Source: Pseudocolwellia sp049933045
GTDB taxonomy: Bacteria > Pseudomonadota > Gammaproteobacteria > Enterobacterales > Alteromonadaceae
Direction: 5' to 3'
DNA: 64,000 nt
Assembly: GCF_049933045.1 (NCBI RefSeq)
Contig: NZ_CP187926.1
Coordinates: 62,001 to 126,000, forward strand
Both the position numbers and the translations under genes were made by a program. The notes beneath the pieces were generated by a model, which did no database searches, was not told the origin of the DNA, and saw only the letters and a program-made list of their open reading frames with translations. Positions within the stretch are counted from its first letter, which is position 1, and each line of letters opens with the position of its first letter. This document shows, one piece after another, positions 7,299 through 16,592 of this stretch.

Positions 7299-7695
7299 AG
7301 GGTCCTCAAAAGTGCTATGGTTATTGTACATTAATATCAGTTTAGACATAATATGTCCATCACTTAGATGTTAATGCTAATATAAAGCACTTGAATTGTT
7401 TATTCTCATTCTGCTTATAAATAACGCATAGCAAGTATCTGTAATTATCAAAAATGACTTGTTGTTAATGTTTATTTGGCTCAATACTCTCAGCTTTTAT
7501 TTGAGCTAATGACAAGATAAAAACTTTTACCTTGTATAAATACTCAACCAATTAACTGTAAAAATAATATCGAGAAATCAACAACCGTGTAAAACAATCA
7601 CTTTTAACTTTCAATTTTATCTAAGTTCAAATAGATTTAATCCATTAGATTTAAATAACTCGATAAAAATATGCAATTTATTGATGGAGTATATG
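7299..7695. other. Divergent intergenic region, lipoprotein gene / glnE
   Basis: About 400 bp of AT-rich DNA between divergent genes. Apart from the palindrome at 7345-7357, I see no conserved site, hairpin terminator or small gene in it. Confidence 0.5.
7345..7357. promoter_or_regulatory. Palindromic operator candidate, copy 3 (GACATAATATGTC)
   Basis: Third exact copy of the GACATA-W-TATGTC palindrome, 47 bp upstream of the lipoprotein gene start and 4 kb from copies 1 and 2. I found no further copy elsewhere in the 64 kb by eye. Its confinement to the upstream regions of this module supports a shared specific regulator. Confidence 0.65.
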
Positions 7696-10566
7696 ATGCA
7701 TAGCCATGTAAAAAAAGTAACTTCTACCTGTTTAATAGAGCAACAAGAAAAAAGTTGGTTACAATTTTCTTCTCAGCATCCCGATGCTACACAACCACTA
7801 ACATCTTATCAGCTAGAACACTTTAAAACTGCACTCATGTTAAGTGATTATATTTTAACAAGTGCAATACAAGCCCCTGACATTGTTATTAATGTATTTG
7901 TATCAAATTATGTTTATCAAGAAGCTACGCCTAATTATGCCTTTCAACTTAGCGAGCTAACGGCAACGTGTATTACTGAAGATGATTTACATCGCGTACT
8001 TAGAGTATTTAGATTGCGTGAAATGGTTACTATTGCAACCGCAGATCTGGTTTTAAATCTTCCATTAGCCGAGTCATTAAAACGCTTATCAGAATTGGCT
8101 GATGCATTAGTACAAGGCGCGCTAAATTGGTTAAGTACATTTTGCTATGGAAAATGGGGCGAACCTAAAAACAGTGAAGATGAAACGATACCTTTACTCG
8201 TGTACGCCATGGGTAAGCTTGGTGGAAAAGAGCTAAATTTTTCGTCAGATATTGATTTAATTTTTGCTTACCCTGAGTCAGGTGAAACTAAAGGTGTAAG
8301 ACGCTCAATCGACAACCAGCAGTTTTTTACACGTTTAGGTCAAAAGCTGATCACTGCGCTTCATCAAAAAACAGCCGATGGCTTTGTGTATCGTGTTGAT
8401 ATGCGTTTAAGACCTTTTGGTGAAAGTGGGCCATTAGTTTTAACCTTCAGTGCAATGGAAGACTATTACCAAGAGCAAGGTCGAGATTGGGAACGTTATG
8501 CCATGCTCAAAGCGCGATTAATTGGGGAAGGTAAATACCAAGAACAATTAGACAAGCTGCTTAAACCTTTTGTTTATCGTCGTTATATTGATTTTAGTGT
8601 TATTGACAGCTTACGACGTATGAAAACCATGATCGCGCAAGAAGTTAGACGCAAACAACTTATTAATAATATTAAGCTTGGTGCTGGCGGTATTCGCGAA
8701 ATTGAATTTATTGTACAAGTATTTCAATTGATACGAGGCGGACAAGTTAAAACATTAAGACAGCGTAATGTGCTCACTGTATTGCCTTTATTAGTAGAGG
8801 AGGGCGAAGTACCTGAAAGTAGTATGTTAATCCTCCGAGAAGCTTATGTGTTTTTAAGACGCGTTGAAAATATTATTCAGGCACTTAATGATAAACAAAC
8901 ACAAACATTACCTGACTCTGAACTCGATAGAATGCGAATTTTGGCCGCATTAGAACAAGACAGTTTAACCACATGGCCACTATTTTTAGCACAATTAAAA
9001 GTGCATATGTATGGTGTTCATAAAGAATTTATCGCACTTATTGGCGAGGAAAGTTCGCATGATCATATCAAAGATTCTCATTGGGTAACTTTGTGGGACA
9101 GTGATTGGGATCATGAAGAAAGCTGTGCTTGGATCAGTCAAGTGAATAACACGTGGCAAGTAGAAAACGTGTGGAAGCAAATTAGTCACTTTCGAGATGA
9201 CTTAACGAAAAAAGGTATTGGTAATCGAGGTCGTCAAACCTTAGATAAATTGATGCCTTTGCTACTGTATTTTTTAAATGAAGAAAATGCAGTCGATACC
9301 ACGTTGGACAGAGTGTTATCTATTTTCAATAAGATCATTACTCGTACTGCTTATCTTGAATTATTGAATGAGAATGAAGGCGCACTCAAGCATCTTATAA
9401 AATTATGTCGTTCAAGCCTATGGGTTACAGAGCACATTGCTAAATACCCGATTCTACTGGATGAACTAATTGATCCTGAGCTTTTAAATAATCCACCTTC
9501 AGAGAAAAGCTATGGTGCAGAATTAAGAGAAGCCATGCTGCGTATTCCTGAAGATGACCTTGAAGCACAAATGAACATGCTGCGTCAGTTCAAACAAGTA
9601 CAGCATTTACGTTTAGCGGCTGCTGATATATCTGGGGCTTTACCTATTACTAAAGTAAGTGACCATTTAACGGCTATTGCTGAAAGTATTGTAACTGAAG
9701 TGATTAATGTCGCTTGGTTGCAAGTAACTCAACGTTTTGGTCAGCCACTTTCTACAGAAGGCTCTGATGATAAAGGTTTTGCAGTAGTGGGGTATGGGAA
9801 ATTAGGCGGTATAGAGCTAGGTTACGGTTCAGATCTAGACCTTGTTTTCTTACATAACAGCTTAGCTAACGATATGACTAACGGTAGTAAAGAAGTACCT
9901 GCTAGCCAATTTTACGGCAAGCTCGCGCAACGCATTATGCATATATGTAACACCAATATGGCGAGTGGAATGTTGTACGAGCTAGATATGCGTTTAAGAC
10001 CCTCAGGTAATTCGGGTTTGTTGGTTGTGAATATTAATACTTTCGAAGAATATCAAGAAAAAGAAGCCTGGACATGGGAGCATCAAGCACTTGCTCGCAC
10101 ACGATGTATTTATGGTACCGATGTTTTTGTTAAACGCTATAACGAAATTAAAGGCAATATAGTCTCAACTAAACGAGATCCCATCAGCCTTAAAAAAGAT
10201 GTTGTTGGTATGCGTCAGAAGATGAAAAATCATTTAGATAAGTCTACAGCTGAAGCTATTGATATTAAACAAGGAGAAGGGGGATTAGTTGATATTGAAT
10301 TCTTAGCGCAGTACTTAGTACTATTAAACGCTAATGAATATCCAAGCTTAAGTCTTTATTCAGATAATATTAATATTTTCAATGAGCTGTCTAAACTTTC
10401 TTTAATTACTGAAGAAGAGAAAGATGCTTTGATCCATGCTTATTGTCATTTACGAGACTTTGGTCATAAAGCAACGCTACAAGGTATGGATGCTTTGCTC
10501 ACATCGAGTGATTTTTCAGAGACTACTCAACATATATCGTTAATTACAAATAAATATTTACTGTAG
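7696..10566 (+). CDS. glnE: Bifunctional glutamine synthetase adenylyltransferase/adenylyl-removing enzyme
   Basis: GlnE adenylylates glutamine synthetase on a tyrosine under nitrogen excess and removes the AMP under limitation, in response to PII. The 956-residue length is typical. It carries two nucleotidyltransferase domains: the N-terminal adenylyl-removing domain with GKLGGKELNFSSDIDLIF near residue 175, and the C-terminal adenylyl-transferase domain with GKLGG and GSDLDLVF near residue 710. Each has the GS/SSDxD catalytic pair intact. The frame opens at a TTG (7681); ATG 7696 is preferred because GGAG lies 6 nt upstream. It stands alone, with a probable terminator at 10592-10636. Confidence 0.95.
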   Translation: MHSHVKKVTSTCLIEQQEKSWLQFSSQHPDATQPLTSYQLEHFKTALMLSDYILTSAIQAPDIVINVFVSNYVYQEATPNYAFQLSELTATCITEDDLHRVLRVFRLREMVTIATADLVLNLPLAESLKRLSELADALVQGALNWLSTFCYGKWGEPKNSEDETIPLLVYAMGKLGGKELNFSSDIDLIFAYPESGETKGVRRSIDNQQFFTRLGQKLITALHQKTADGFVYRVDMRLRPFGESGPLVLTFSAMEDYYQEQGRDWERYAMLKARLIGEGKYQEQLDKLLKPFVYRRYIDFSVIDSLRRMKTMIAQEVRRKQLINNIKLGAGGIREIEFIVQVFQLIRGGQVKTLRQRNVLTVLPLLVEEGEVPESSMLILREAYVFLRRVENIIQALNDKQTQTLPDSELDRMRILAALEQDSLTTWPLFLAQLKVHMYGVHKEFIALIGEESSHDHIKDSHWVTLWDSDWDHEESCAWISQVNNTWQVENVWKQISHFRDDLTKKGIGNRGRQTLDKLMPLLLYFLNEENAVDTTLDRVLSIFNKIITRTAYLELLNENEGALKHLIKLCRSSLWVTEHIAKYPILLDELIDPELLNNPPSEKSYGAELREAMLRIPEDDLEAQMNMLRQFKQVQHLRLAAADISGALPITKVSDHLTAIAESIVTEVINVAWLQVTQRFGQPLSTEGSDDKGFAVVGYGKLGGIELGYGSDLDLVFLHNSLANDMTNGSKEVPASQFYGKLAQRIMHICNTNMASGMLYELDMRLRPSGNSGLLVVNINTFEEYQEKEAWTWEHQALARTRCIYGTDVFVKRYNEIKGNIVSTKRDPISLKKDVVGMRQKMKNHLDKSTAEAIDIKQGEGGLVDIEFLAQYLVLLNANEYPSLSLYSDNINIFNELSKLSLITEEEKDALIHAYCHLRDFGHKATLQGMDALLTSSDFSETTQHISLITNKYLL

Positions 10567-10591
10567 TTTTTATGCAGGGTTTAGTTATTTT

Positions 10592-10636
10592 AGCACTTAG
10601 TTCGGCATTTAGTTTCGCTGAGTTAAGTGCTTTTTA
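10592..10636 (+). terminator. Probable glnE terminator
   Basis: AGCACTTA (10592-10599) pairs with TAAGTGCT (10624-10631) around a loop that can itself pair (CGGC/GCTG), followed by TTTTTATA. It lies between the convergent glnE and the small minus-strand gene. Confidence 0.55.
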
Positions 10637-10666
10637 TAAGAAATGATTTACTTAAAGCTTAAGGGA

Positions 10667-11020
10667 TTAATAACCTGAATTAGACTTTAATAAAGAGCAA
10701 CGGTCATTTAAATACGACTTTGTTCCTTCAATAACAACAATAGAACGAGAGCTATAACAAAAGTAGATAGATACACCATTTTGAAAGTGTCCGCTAATAC
10801 CTTGTCCTAATTGTAATGCTGTTTTTAAAATAGTTTTGTTAATTCTAAAAGCATCTTTCACAACATAGTCACGATTAAGTCGCCAAAACACTTCTAGCTT
10901 TTCTTTTTCGGCATATTCAGATAACTTTTCTTCAATTGTTTCACCTAACCTGAATGGACGTGACTCAATAGAGCCTTGCCAATTTTTAGGATAAGGCCTA
11001 ACGATTCTTTTGTCTAGCAT
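10667..11020 (-). CDS. Small protein resembling the TcpQ C-terminal (pilus-associated) domain
   Basis: A 117-residue protein without a signal peptide. The pattern (short strand, helix LGETIEEKLSEYAEKEKL, strand EVFWRL, then helix KTALQLG and closing strands IYFCYSSRSIVVIEG) resembles the TcpQ/PilL-C type domain found in type IV pilus or secretin-associated proteins. I judge this from layout only. Its start codon lies inside the 3' end of the preceding gene (23-bp overlap), so the two are translationally coupled. That partner has one N-terminal membrane helix, and the pair may have been one membrane-anchored protein split in two. Confidence 0.55.
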   Translation of the reverse strand: MLDKRIVRPYPKNWQGSIESRPFRLGETIEEKLSEYAEKEKLEVFWRLNRDYVVKDAFRINKTILKTALQLGQGISGHFQNGVSIYFCYSSRSIVVIEGTKSYLNDRCSLLKSNSGY

Positions 11021-11348
11021 CTAACAAAAGTTCTAAATCATTTTCAAGCTCAGGTAAATAAACAATATTGTTACGTATGGTACGTTTTTTTACATTTGGA
11101 TCGCCGTTAATATTGGCATAGAACTTAGATAAACCTGTTGCTGCTTTGTTTTCTTTCTTTTGTGTTTCCTCAGGTGCTTTTTCTATGTTCTGGGCAGTCG
11201 CAACTGTATCAAGTTTTTCCACCGGTGTGCTAGCGCTTGCTGTTGTGTCATCGCCAAAGGAGAGAAGTAAATCTTGATTGGAAAAAAAGAAATAGGCCAG
11301 AGTGGCTAGAATGCAGCCAAAAATAATATTACGTATCCAAAAGCCCAT
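10998..11348 (-). CDS. Single-pass membrane protein, partner of the TcpQ-like protein
   Basis: A 116-residue protein with one N-terminal hydrophobic helix (about 6-24, IIFGCILATLAYFFF), then a polar linker rich in Ala, Thr, Glu and Lys, and a C-terminal segment ending DLELLLDARQKNR. A bitopic inner-membrane topology with a periplasmic tail is predicted. AAGGTG precedes the ATG. Its end overlaps the next gene by 23 bp. I do not recognise the family; the linker-plus-anchor layout suggests a scaffold or assembly factor. Confidence 0.6.
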   Translation of the reverse strand: MGFWIRNIIFGCILATLAYFFFSNQDLLLSFGDDTTASASTPVEKLDTVATAQNIEKAPEETQKKENKAATGLSKFYANINGDPNVKKRTIRNNIVYLPELENDLELLLDARQKNR

Positions 11349-11402
11349 AAAACACCTTACTTATTAATAACGTTAGATAAGTCATACCTTAACCAACAAA
11401 TT

Positions 11403-12342
11403 TTATTTATACAAACTTGGGTCTGTTTCATTAGCACGTGTTTTAAAACGTCTATGTAACCACATGTATTGTTCAGGTTTACGAAGAATTGCCTTTTCAA
11501 CTTCATGGTTAACACGAGTGGTATCTTCAATATCATCTTCACTTGGGAAGTTATCTAAAGCTGGCGTAATTTCAACCGTATAACCACTACCATCATCTTT
11601 ACGCTGTGGAATTAACATAAAGGTTTTAGTTTTAGGTTGGCGCGCAAAAATAAGGGTGCCTGTAGTAGTCGCTGTTTCCTTAACATTAAAAAAGGGAACA
11701 AATACACTACGGTTTCGACCATAATCTTGATCCGGTAAATATAAACTAGACTCACCCGTTCTAATCGCTTTAATTAAACCTTTAACATCTTTTTTGCCAA
11801 GCATGTATTTATTTGATCTACCACGACCTCTGAACTGAAAAAATTCCATAAGTTGATTATTATGAGGGCGGTAGAATATAACCAATGGATGGCTATGACC
11901 AAAACCTCGACCAATAATTTCAGCACATAAATAATGCATTGCTAAAATAAAGACGTGATCGCCATCTGCTTTTGCTTTTTCAATATGTTCTAAACCAGTG
12001 ACAGTAAACTTTCGTTTTATACGCCAATCTGGCCACCACCAACCCATACCTGTTTCCAATAGTGCTATACCAGTGCTTTCAAAGTTTTTACGTAACAATT
12101 GTTCGCGTTCAGGCTCAGGCATATCAGGAAAACATAATTCTAAGTTACGAGCGGCAACTTTTTTTTCGACTCAAACCTATCTTAAATAATAATTTACCAA
12201 TTTGACGCCCTAAGAATATTTGCAATTTATAAGGTAACCAGCTGATAGAGTACATGATGAGTACACCTATCCAAGTTAACCAGTATTTTGGTAACAAAAA
12301 TGATAGTTTGAAATCTGGTTGTAAAACTTTATTTTTACTCAC
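11403..12342 (-). pseudogene. Lipid A biosynthesis acyltransferase (LpxL/LpxM family), frameshifted at an A8 tract
   Basis: Two frames together encode a complete LpxL-type acyltransferase of about 305 residues. The first (12342, GTG start, to 12145) has the N-terminal membrane anchor (WLTWIGVLIMYSISWLPY) and stops soon after GLSRKK. The second covers the rest, from VAARNLELCFPDMPEPER onward. It includes the catalytic HX4E box (HYLCAE), a downstream PDQDYG segment and the C-terminal YMWLHRRFKTR. The break is at a run of eight A (12159-12166, minus strand); seven A would restore GLSRKKVAARNLE exactly. It may be a sequencing error, a real null allele, a phase-variable switch or transcriptional slippage. 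Everything outside the run is intact, so decay is recent or absent. Substrate acyl chain cannot be assigned. Confidence 0.85.
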
Positions 12343-12496
12343 GATAAAGATCTTAATTATAGGTGTTATTAGGCAAAAACAATTATACCCAAGTTATTTT
12401 GAAATAGGTAACCTATTGCCTTTTAAGTTATTTAAATCAACTATTCTTTAACGTAGAATACGGGCATATTTTTAAATATATTGGTTTATAAAGTCG

Positions 12497-13591
12497 ATGA
12501 GTTCAAACACAAAGCAGTCGGGTAGTTCAGAAGAAATTGAGTTAATTATTGGTAACTCAAATCCAAATTTTTCAGGTGTTACCTCAACCATGCTACAAGT
12601 CTTGTCGGAGCAGCAAAAGCTAATTAATTTACGTGTTATGGGAAAACATCACCTGAGCGACGAATCTTTAAATATTAGCTTTTGGGAAGTGGTTAAAATG
12701 TGTCGTAAGCCATTAAGTGATGGTCGATTCCGTATTTTTCATGCTCGTCGTGTAGATGAAATGATCCAAGCGCTATTACTTAAATATGTGTTTGGCGCAA
12801 AAATCAAAATGATTTTTAGTTCTGCGGCACAGCGTAAACGTGCGGGTTTTACCAAGTGGCTTACAAATAGAATGGATGCGGTGTTAGCTATGTGTAAAGC
12901 CTCGGCTAGTTATTTACACAAAGCACCAGATGCTATTATTTATCATGGTGTTAAAACCGATATGTATACACCACCCGTCAATAAAGAAAATGCTTGGCAA
13001 TCTTTAAACTTATTACCTGAAACTGCACAACAAGGTAAATACGGTATAGCTATATTAGGGCGTGTAAGAAAGCAAAAAGGCGTGCATCTTTTTGTTGAGT
13101 CTTGTATTCAAGTATTAGAAAAACATCCGGATTATACGGCGGTTGTAGTGGGCGCTATCAGAAGTGGTGATGAAGAGCTTGTTACTTCGCTGAAAGAAAA
13201 AATAGAAGCAGCAGGTTTAAGCCATCGAATAATTTTTGCTGGCGAACAAAATTTTTCCGATATTCCTAATATTTTTCGTTCTTTATCTTTAGTTGTTGCC
13301 TTAAGTGATAATGAAGGTTTTGGTTTAACAATATTGGAAGCGATGAGTAGCGGTTCTGCTGTACTTGCAAGTGAAGCAGGAGCTTGGCCAGAAGTTGTAG
13401 AAGAAGGTGAACAAGGCTATGTTGTTCCAACGAAAAACTTGCCTGCAGTGGTTGAGAAAATGGACTTGTTATTGAGTGATCCTGAAAAGCTAAAACAAAT
13501 GGGTATTTCAGGAAGAAAAAGAGTACTTGAGCATTATTCAGTAGAAAGAGAAGCTAACGAGTTAATCGCATTTTACCGAACGCTAATGTGA
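12497..13591 (+). CDS. Glycosyltransferase family 4 (GT-B), probably LPS core
   Basis: A cytosolic GT-B glycosyltransferase of 364 residues. The C-terminal Rossmann domain starts near GIAILGRVRKQKGVHLFVE (about 178) and has the retaining EX7E signature in NEGFGLTILEAMSSG (about 270), followed by SEAGAWPEVVEEG and the final helix VLEHYSVEREANEL. The N-terminal domain has the acceptor-side IFHARRVDEMIQALL. Donor is expected to be a nucleotide sugar; the acceptor is unknown. It is divergent from the lipid A acyltransferase gene, and the pairing suggests LPS core synthesis. A strong bidirectional terminator separates it from tolC. Confidence 0.85.
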   Translation: MSSNTKQSGSSEEIELIIGNSNPNFSGVTSTMLQVLSEQQKLINLRVMGKHHLSDESLNISFWEVVKMCRKPLSDGRFRIFHARRVDEMIQALLLKYVFGAKIKMIFSSAAQRKRAGFTKWLTNRMDAVLAMCKASASYLHKAPDAIIYHGVKTDMYTPPVNKENAWQSLNLLPETAQQGKYGIAILGRVRKQKGVHLFVESCIQVLEKHPDYTAVVVGAIRSGDEELVTSLKEKIEAAGLSHRIIFAGEQNFSDIPNIFRSLSLVVALSDNEGFGLTILEAMSSGSAVLASEAGAWPEVVEEGEQGYVVPTKNLPAVVEKMDLLLSDPEKLKQMGISGRKRVLEHYSVEREANELIAFYRTLM

Positions 13592-13660
13592 GGCTAATGT
13601 AAGATGAATCTTAGCAAGGGAAGAGTACTATTTTTAGATTAGCTAATAAAATGTAATAAC

Positions 13661-13700
13661 AAAAAAAGAGATATTTTACTAAAATATCTCTTTTTTATTT
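13661..13700. terminator. Bidirectional terminator between glycosyltransferase gene and tolC
   Basis: GAGATATTTT (13668-13677) pairs perfectly with AAAATATCTC (13681-13690) around a 3-nt loop. Seven A precede it and six T follow it, so it can stop transcription from both convergent genes. Confidence 0.85.
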
Positions 13701-13720
13701 TATAAGTGTTATTTACCTAC

Positions 13721-15046
13721 TTAAACTGAAGGTAATAAACCTTTATTAATATCGATTAAGTCTTGCTCTGTAATAGTACCGGCAGCTTGTTTTAACGATA
13801 AAATTGCTTGAATGTAACTATATCGTGTAGATGAAAGGTTACGCTTAGCGTTATACAAATTACGTGTACTATTTAATACATCAACAATGGTACGAATACC
13901 TACTTCCATACCCGCTTGTGTTGCGCGTAAAGCACTTTCTGCACTAATTACCGATTGCTCTAAAGACTTAATCGCAGATACCGCTGTAATTACTGTGTTG
14001 TAAGCATTACGTGTATTTCTTACAACACTGCGATGTGTTTGCGATAGATCTTGGCTAGCAGCAACATAGTTACTTTGTGCTTGACGAACTGAGCTAGAAA
14101 TTGCTCCACCAGAATATAAAGGTACATTAACTTCAATACCAATAGATTGGTTGTTGTAGTTAGCATCTTGTCTGCTCAGTAATCTATCTTCAGTATCTGT
14201 TTTTATATAAGAGCCCGTTAAACCAATTGTTGGATAATGGCCGGCACGAGAAATATTTATAGTGTCTTTAGCTACGTCTAAAGATATTTTCTGAGAAATT
14301 AAGTTCAGGTTTTTCGCTTCAGCAGTTTTTTGCCAAGCGTCGGCACTATCAGGTGATGGACGATATGCACTAAAGCGTGTTGTATTTAATTCATCTAAAT
14401 TACGCGGGTACACATTAGTGATTTCACGTAACGCTTCTTCAGCACTATACACATCGTTTTCTGCACTGATTTCGGCAGTTATAGTGTTATCGTATTGAGC
14501 TTGAGCTTCGTGCACATCAGTAATATCAGTTAAACCTACATTAAAACGTTGTTTTGTTTGGTCTAATTGACGTTCAACCGCTTTCTTTTCTGCTTTAGCG
14601 AATTCTAAATCGTCTTTAGCACTTAATACGTCAAAGTAAGCTTTCGTTACTCTGATAATTAATTCTTGCTGAGCTACTTGAAATGCAATGTCGCTTTGAT
14701 GAGCACTTTTTTTAGCGGTACCTAACTTTAACCATGAAGCATGATTATAAAGTTCCATTGATAAACTAGCACCAATGGTTGTAATTCTATCATCTTCGTA
14801 ATCTAGGTCGTCTAATTCACTTTTAGAATATGTATAACTACCATAGGCAGATAATTGCGGTAGTAACACCGCACGCGCTTGAATAATGTCTTCTTCAGAA
14901 GCATTAAATTGCGCTTGAGCTCTTAATACAACAGGATCATTCGCTTGTGCTTGTTGGTAAACATCAACTAAGTTTTCAGCATATGATAACTGAGATGTTG
15001 CCATAGCGCTTAAGCCAACAATGAAAGATATAAGTTTTTTTTGCAT
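13721..15046 (-). CDS. tolC: TolC family outer-membrane efflux channel
   Basis: A 441-residue outer-membrane factor: signal peptide (LISFIVGLSAMATSQLSYAEN), then two repeated coiled-coil OEP units (about 25-215 and 230-430) that form the trimeric periplasmic tunnel and beta-barrel. The start of the mature protein (LVDVYQQAQANDPVVLRAQAQ) is typical of TolC. It is divergent from nudF as in E. coli, which supports orthology. It should serve RND, MFS and type I partners, and could be the outer channel for the RND pair at 54-58 kb, which has none of its own. There is no C-terminal extension. Confidence 0.92.
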   Translation of the reverse strand: MQKKLISFIVGLSAMATSQLSYAENLVDVYQQAQANDPVVLRAQAQFNASEEDIIQARAVLLPQLSAYGSYTYSKSELDDLDYEDDRITTIGASLSMELYNHASWLKLGTAKKSAHQSDIAFQVAQQELIIRVTKAYFDVLSAKDDLEFAKAEKKAVERQLDQTKQRFNVGLTDITDVHEAQAQYDNTITAEISAENDVYSAEEALREITNVYPRNLDELNTTRFSAYRPSPDSADAWQKTAEAKNLNLISQKISLDVAKDTINISRAGHYPTIGLTGSYIKTDTEDRLLSRQDANYNNQSIGIEVNVPLYSGGAISSSVRQAQSNYVAASQDLSQTHRSVVRNTRNAYNTVITAVSAIKSLEQSVISAESALRATQAGMEVGIRTIVDVLNSTRNLYNAKRNLSSTRYSYIQAILSLKQAAGTITEQDLIDINKGLLPSV

Positions 15047-15431
15047 GGATGCACAATCCCTTTAGGTATTTTTTATCTGGGTATTCATTTTATTAAGGCC
15101 CAGATTTAAGCATTCTATTATACTTATTTTGCTCAACTTAGGTTATTAGCCAAACGAAAAAAAGTCGTTATAAATCTATTCTAGTGTAACAAAATATTTA
15201 TTGGTAGCGATACACTCAAAACAGTCTAATTTTTATGAATTTAGTCAGCTGAAACTTGATTAATGCTCTTGATATTTATACCTCTATCTGTACAGCTTTT
15301 AAGGTTTTTATATTTTTAAAGTTGCGATCTTGTATCTCTTTTTCTTTCAAAACATTAACATTATATCAGTGATTATTTTGAGAACAGCTCAAGCAGTTAC
15401 TTAATATTTAATTTTCTTAAGGAAAAAACTC
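15047..15431. other. Divergent intergenic region tolC / nudF
   Basis: A 385-bp AT-rich divergent promoter region. In the tolC leader, ATCTGGG (15075-15081) pairs with CCCAGAT (15099-15105) around a 17-nt loop, with no T-run; its meaning is unclear. I see nothing else specific. Confidence 0.5.
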
Positions 15432-16073
15432 ATGAACATGAAAAAAACATCTCCTGATATTTTAAGGTTCAGTCATAAAGATATGACTATTGAAAAAGTA
15501 GAGAAAAAATTTAGAGGCTTTTTCTCTATTAATGAAGTTCATGTTAATCATCGCTTATATCAGGGCGGTACAAGTATTACTTTAAAAAGAGAAATATTTG
15601 AAAGAGGTGATGCCGTTGTGCTTTTACCTTATGATCCCGTTACCGATAAGGTTGTTATCATTGAGCAGTTTCGTTTAGGGGCAATGAATGATAAAACACC
15701 TTGGCAGTTAGAGTTTATTGCGGGGATGTTTGGTGAAAATGAACACCCAATCGACGTTGCTATTAGAGAAGCCAAAGAAGAAGCAAATTTAGACATCAGT
15801 AAAGAAGATATTATTGAAGTAAGTCGATTTTTTACTAGCCCAGGAGGCACGAGTGAATGTATTTATATGTTCGCGGCAAAAGTCGATGTAACGGATGTGG
15901 GTGGTGTGCACGGATTAGAAGAAGAGGGTGAAGATATTCTTGTTCATGTGATGAGTAGAGAAGAGGCTTTAGATTTACTCGCACAAGGAAAAATTAGCAA
16001 TGCCTCTACAGTAATTGGGTTACAATGGTTGCAGCTAAATTATGCTCGTTTACAAAAGTCTTGGTCATCATAG
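15432..16073 (+). CDS. nudF: ADP-ribose pyrophosphatase (Nudix hydrolase)
   Basis: Hydrolyses ADP-ribose to AMP and ribose 5-phosphate. The 213 residues include the Nudix helix GMFGENEHPIDVAIREAKEE followed by ANLDI; the box keeps GX5EX7REUXEE, but the usual glycine after EE-x is asparagine. Downstream SPGGTSECIYMFAA matches the ADPRase-type SPG region, supporting NudF over generic Nudix. AAGGA lies 8 nt before the ATG. It leads nudF-yqiB-cpdA-yqiA-parE, the same order as in E. coli. Confidence 0.92.
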   Translation: MNMKKTSPDILRFSHKDMTIEKVEKKFRGFFSINEVHVNHRLYQGGTSITLKREIFERGDAVVLLPYDPVTDKVVIIEQFRLGAMNDKTPWQLEFIAGMFGENEHPIDVAIREAKEEANLDISKEDIIEVSRFFTSPGGTSECIYMFAAKVDVTDVGGVHGLEEEGEDILVHVMSREEALDLLAQGKISNASTVIGLQWLQLNYARLQKSWSS

Positions 16074-16121
16074 TATTTCTTAGATAAAACAAAATCCATT
16101 TTCAAAAGTTCAGGTTGTTCA

Positions 16122-16577
16122 ATGAAAGTACATGCAAAAAAATATAAACCGCAATTAGCCACATTAATGAATTTATGTGACGTGAACTACATGCTGTTAA
16201 TAAAACTGCTGGCAGACAAAGAAGAAGTTGGGCAAGCGGGTAAGTTTTTTATTTCAGACTTCTTATCGTATGTGGTTACTGTAACTGAAGTGACTCGCTA
16301 CACGACTCTAATTACCATGAGCCAAGATACGATAGAAATGGGTAAGGAACTCTCTCAACTGTTTCAACCTAAAATGGTGATTCGTTTATATCATGATGCT
16401 CGTATGGCTGAAGTGATTACATCTCAGAATATTCGGCAAGTAAAACCGCGATACGATTACCCAAACAGTAAAATGCATTTACCTGATGAAAAACAACAAA
16501 TTAATATGTTTTTAAAAGAATGGTTACAGCTATGTCATGAACTTGGCCAAGTTAAAGTCGCACTTAATTTAAAATAA
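16122..16577 (+). CDS. yqiB: DUF1249 family protein YqiB
   Basis: Small cytosolic protein of 151 residues with the DUF1249 opening (YKPQLATLMNLCDVNYMLLIKLL), a central sheet (VTEVTRYTTLITMSQ) and MVIRLYHDARMAEVI. Function is unknown; the family is restricted mostly to gammaproteobacteria and almost always lies between nudF and cpdA, as here. CAGGT precedes the ATG. It is 48 bp from nudF and 15 bp from cpdA. Confidence 0.88.
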   Translation: MKVHAKKYKPQLATLMNLCDVNYMLLIKLLADKEEVGQAGKFFISDFLSYVVTVTEVTRYTTLITMSQDTIEMGKELSQLFQPKMVIRLYHDARMAEVITSQNIRQVKPRYDYPNSKMHLPDEKQQINMFLKEWLQLCHELGQVKVALNLK

Positions 16578-16592
16578 GCATATAAAACTCGC

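Noticed and set aside
12145..12342. A separate 65-aa membrane peptide gene
   Set aside because: It is the N-terminus of the lipid A acyltransferase, cut off by the A8 frameshift.
15075..15105. Hairpin in the tolC leader as a riboswitch or attenuator
   Set aside because: Single 7-bp stem with a 17-nt loop and no T-run or second conformer visible.
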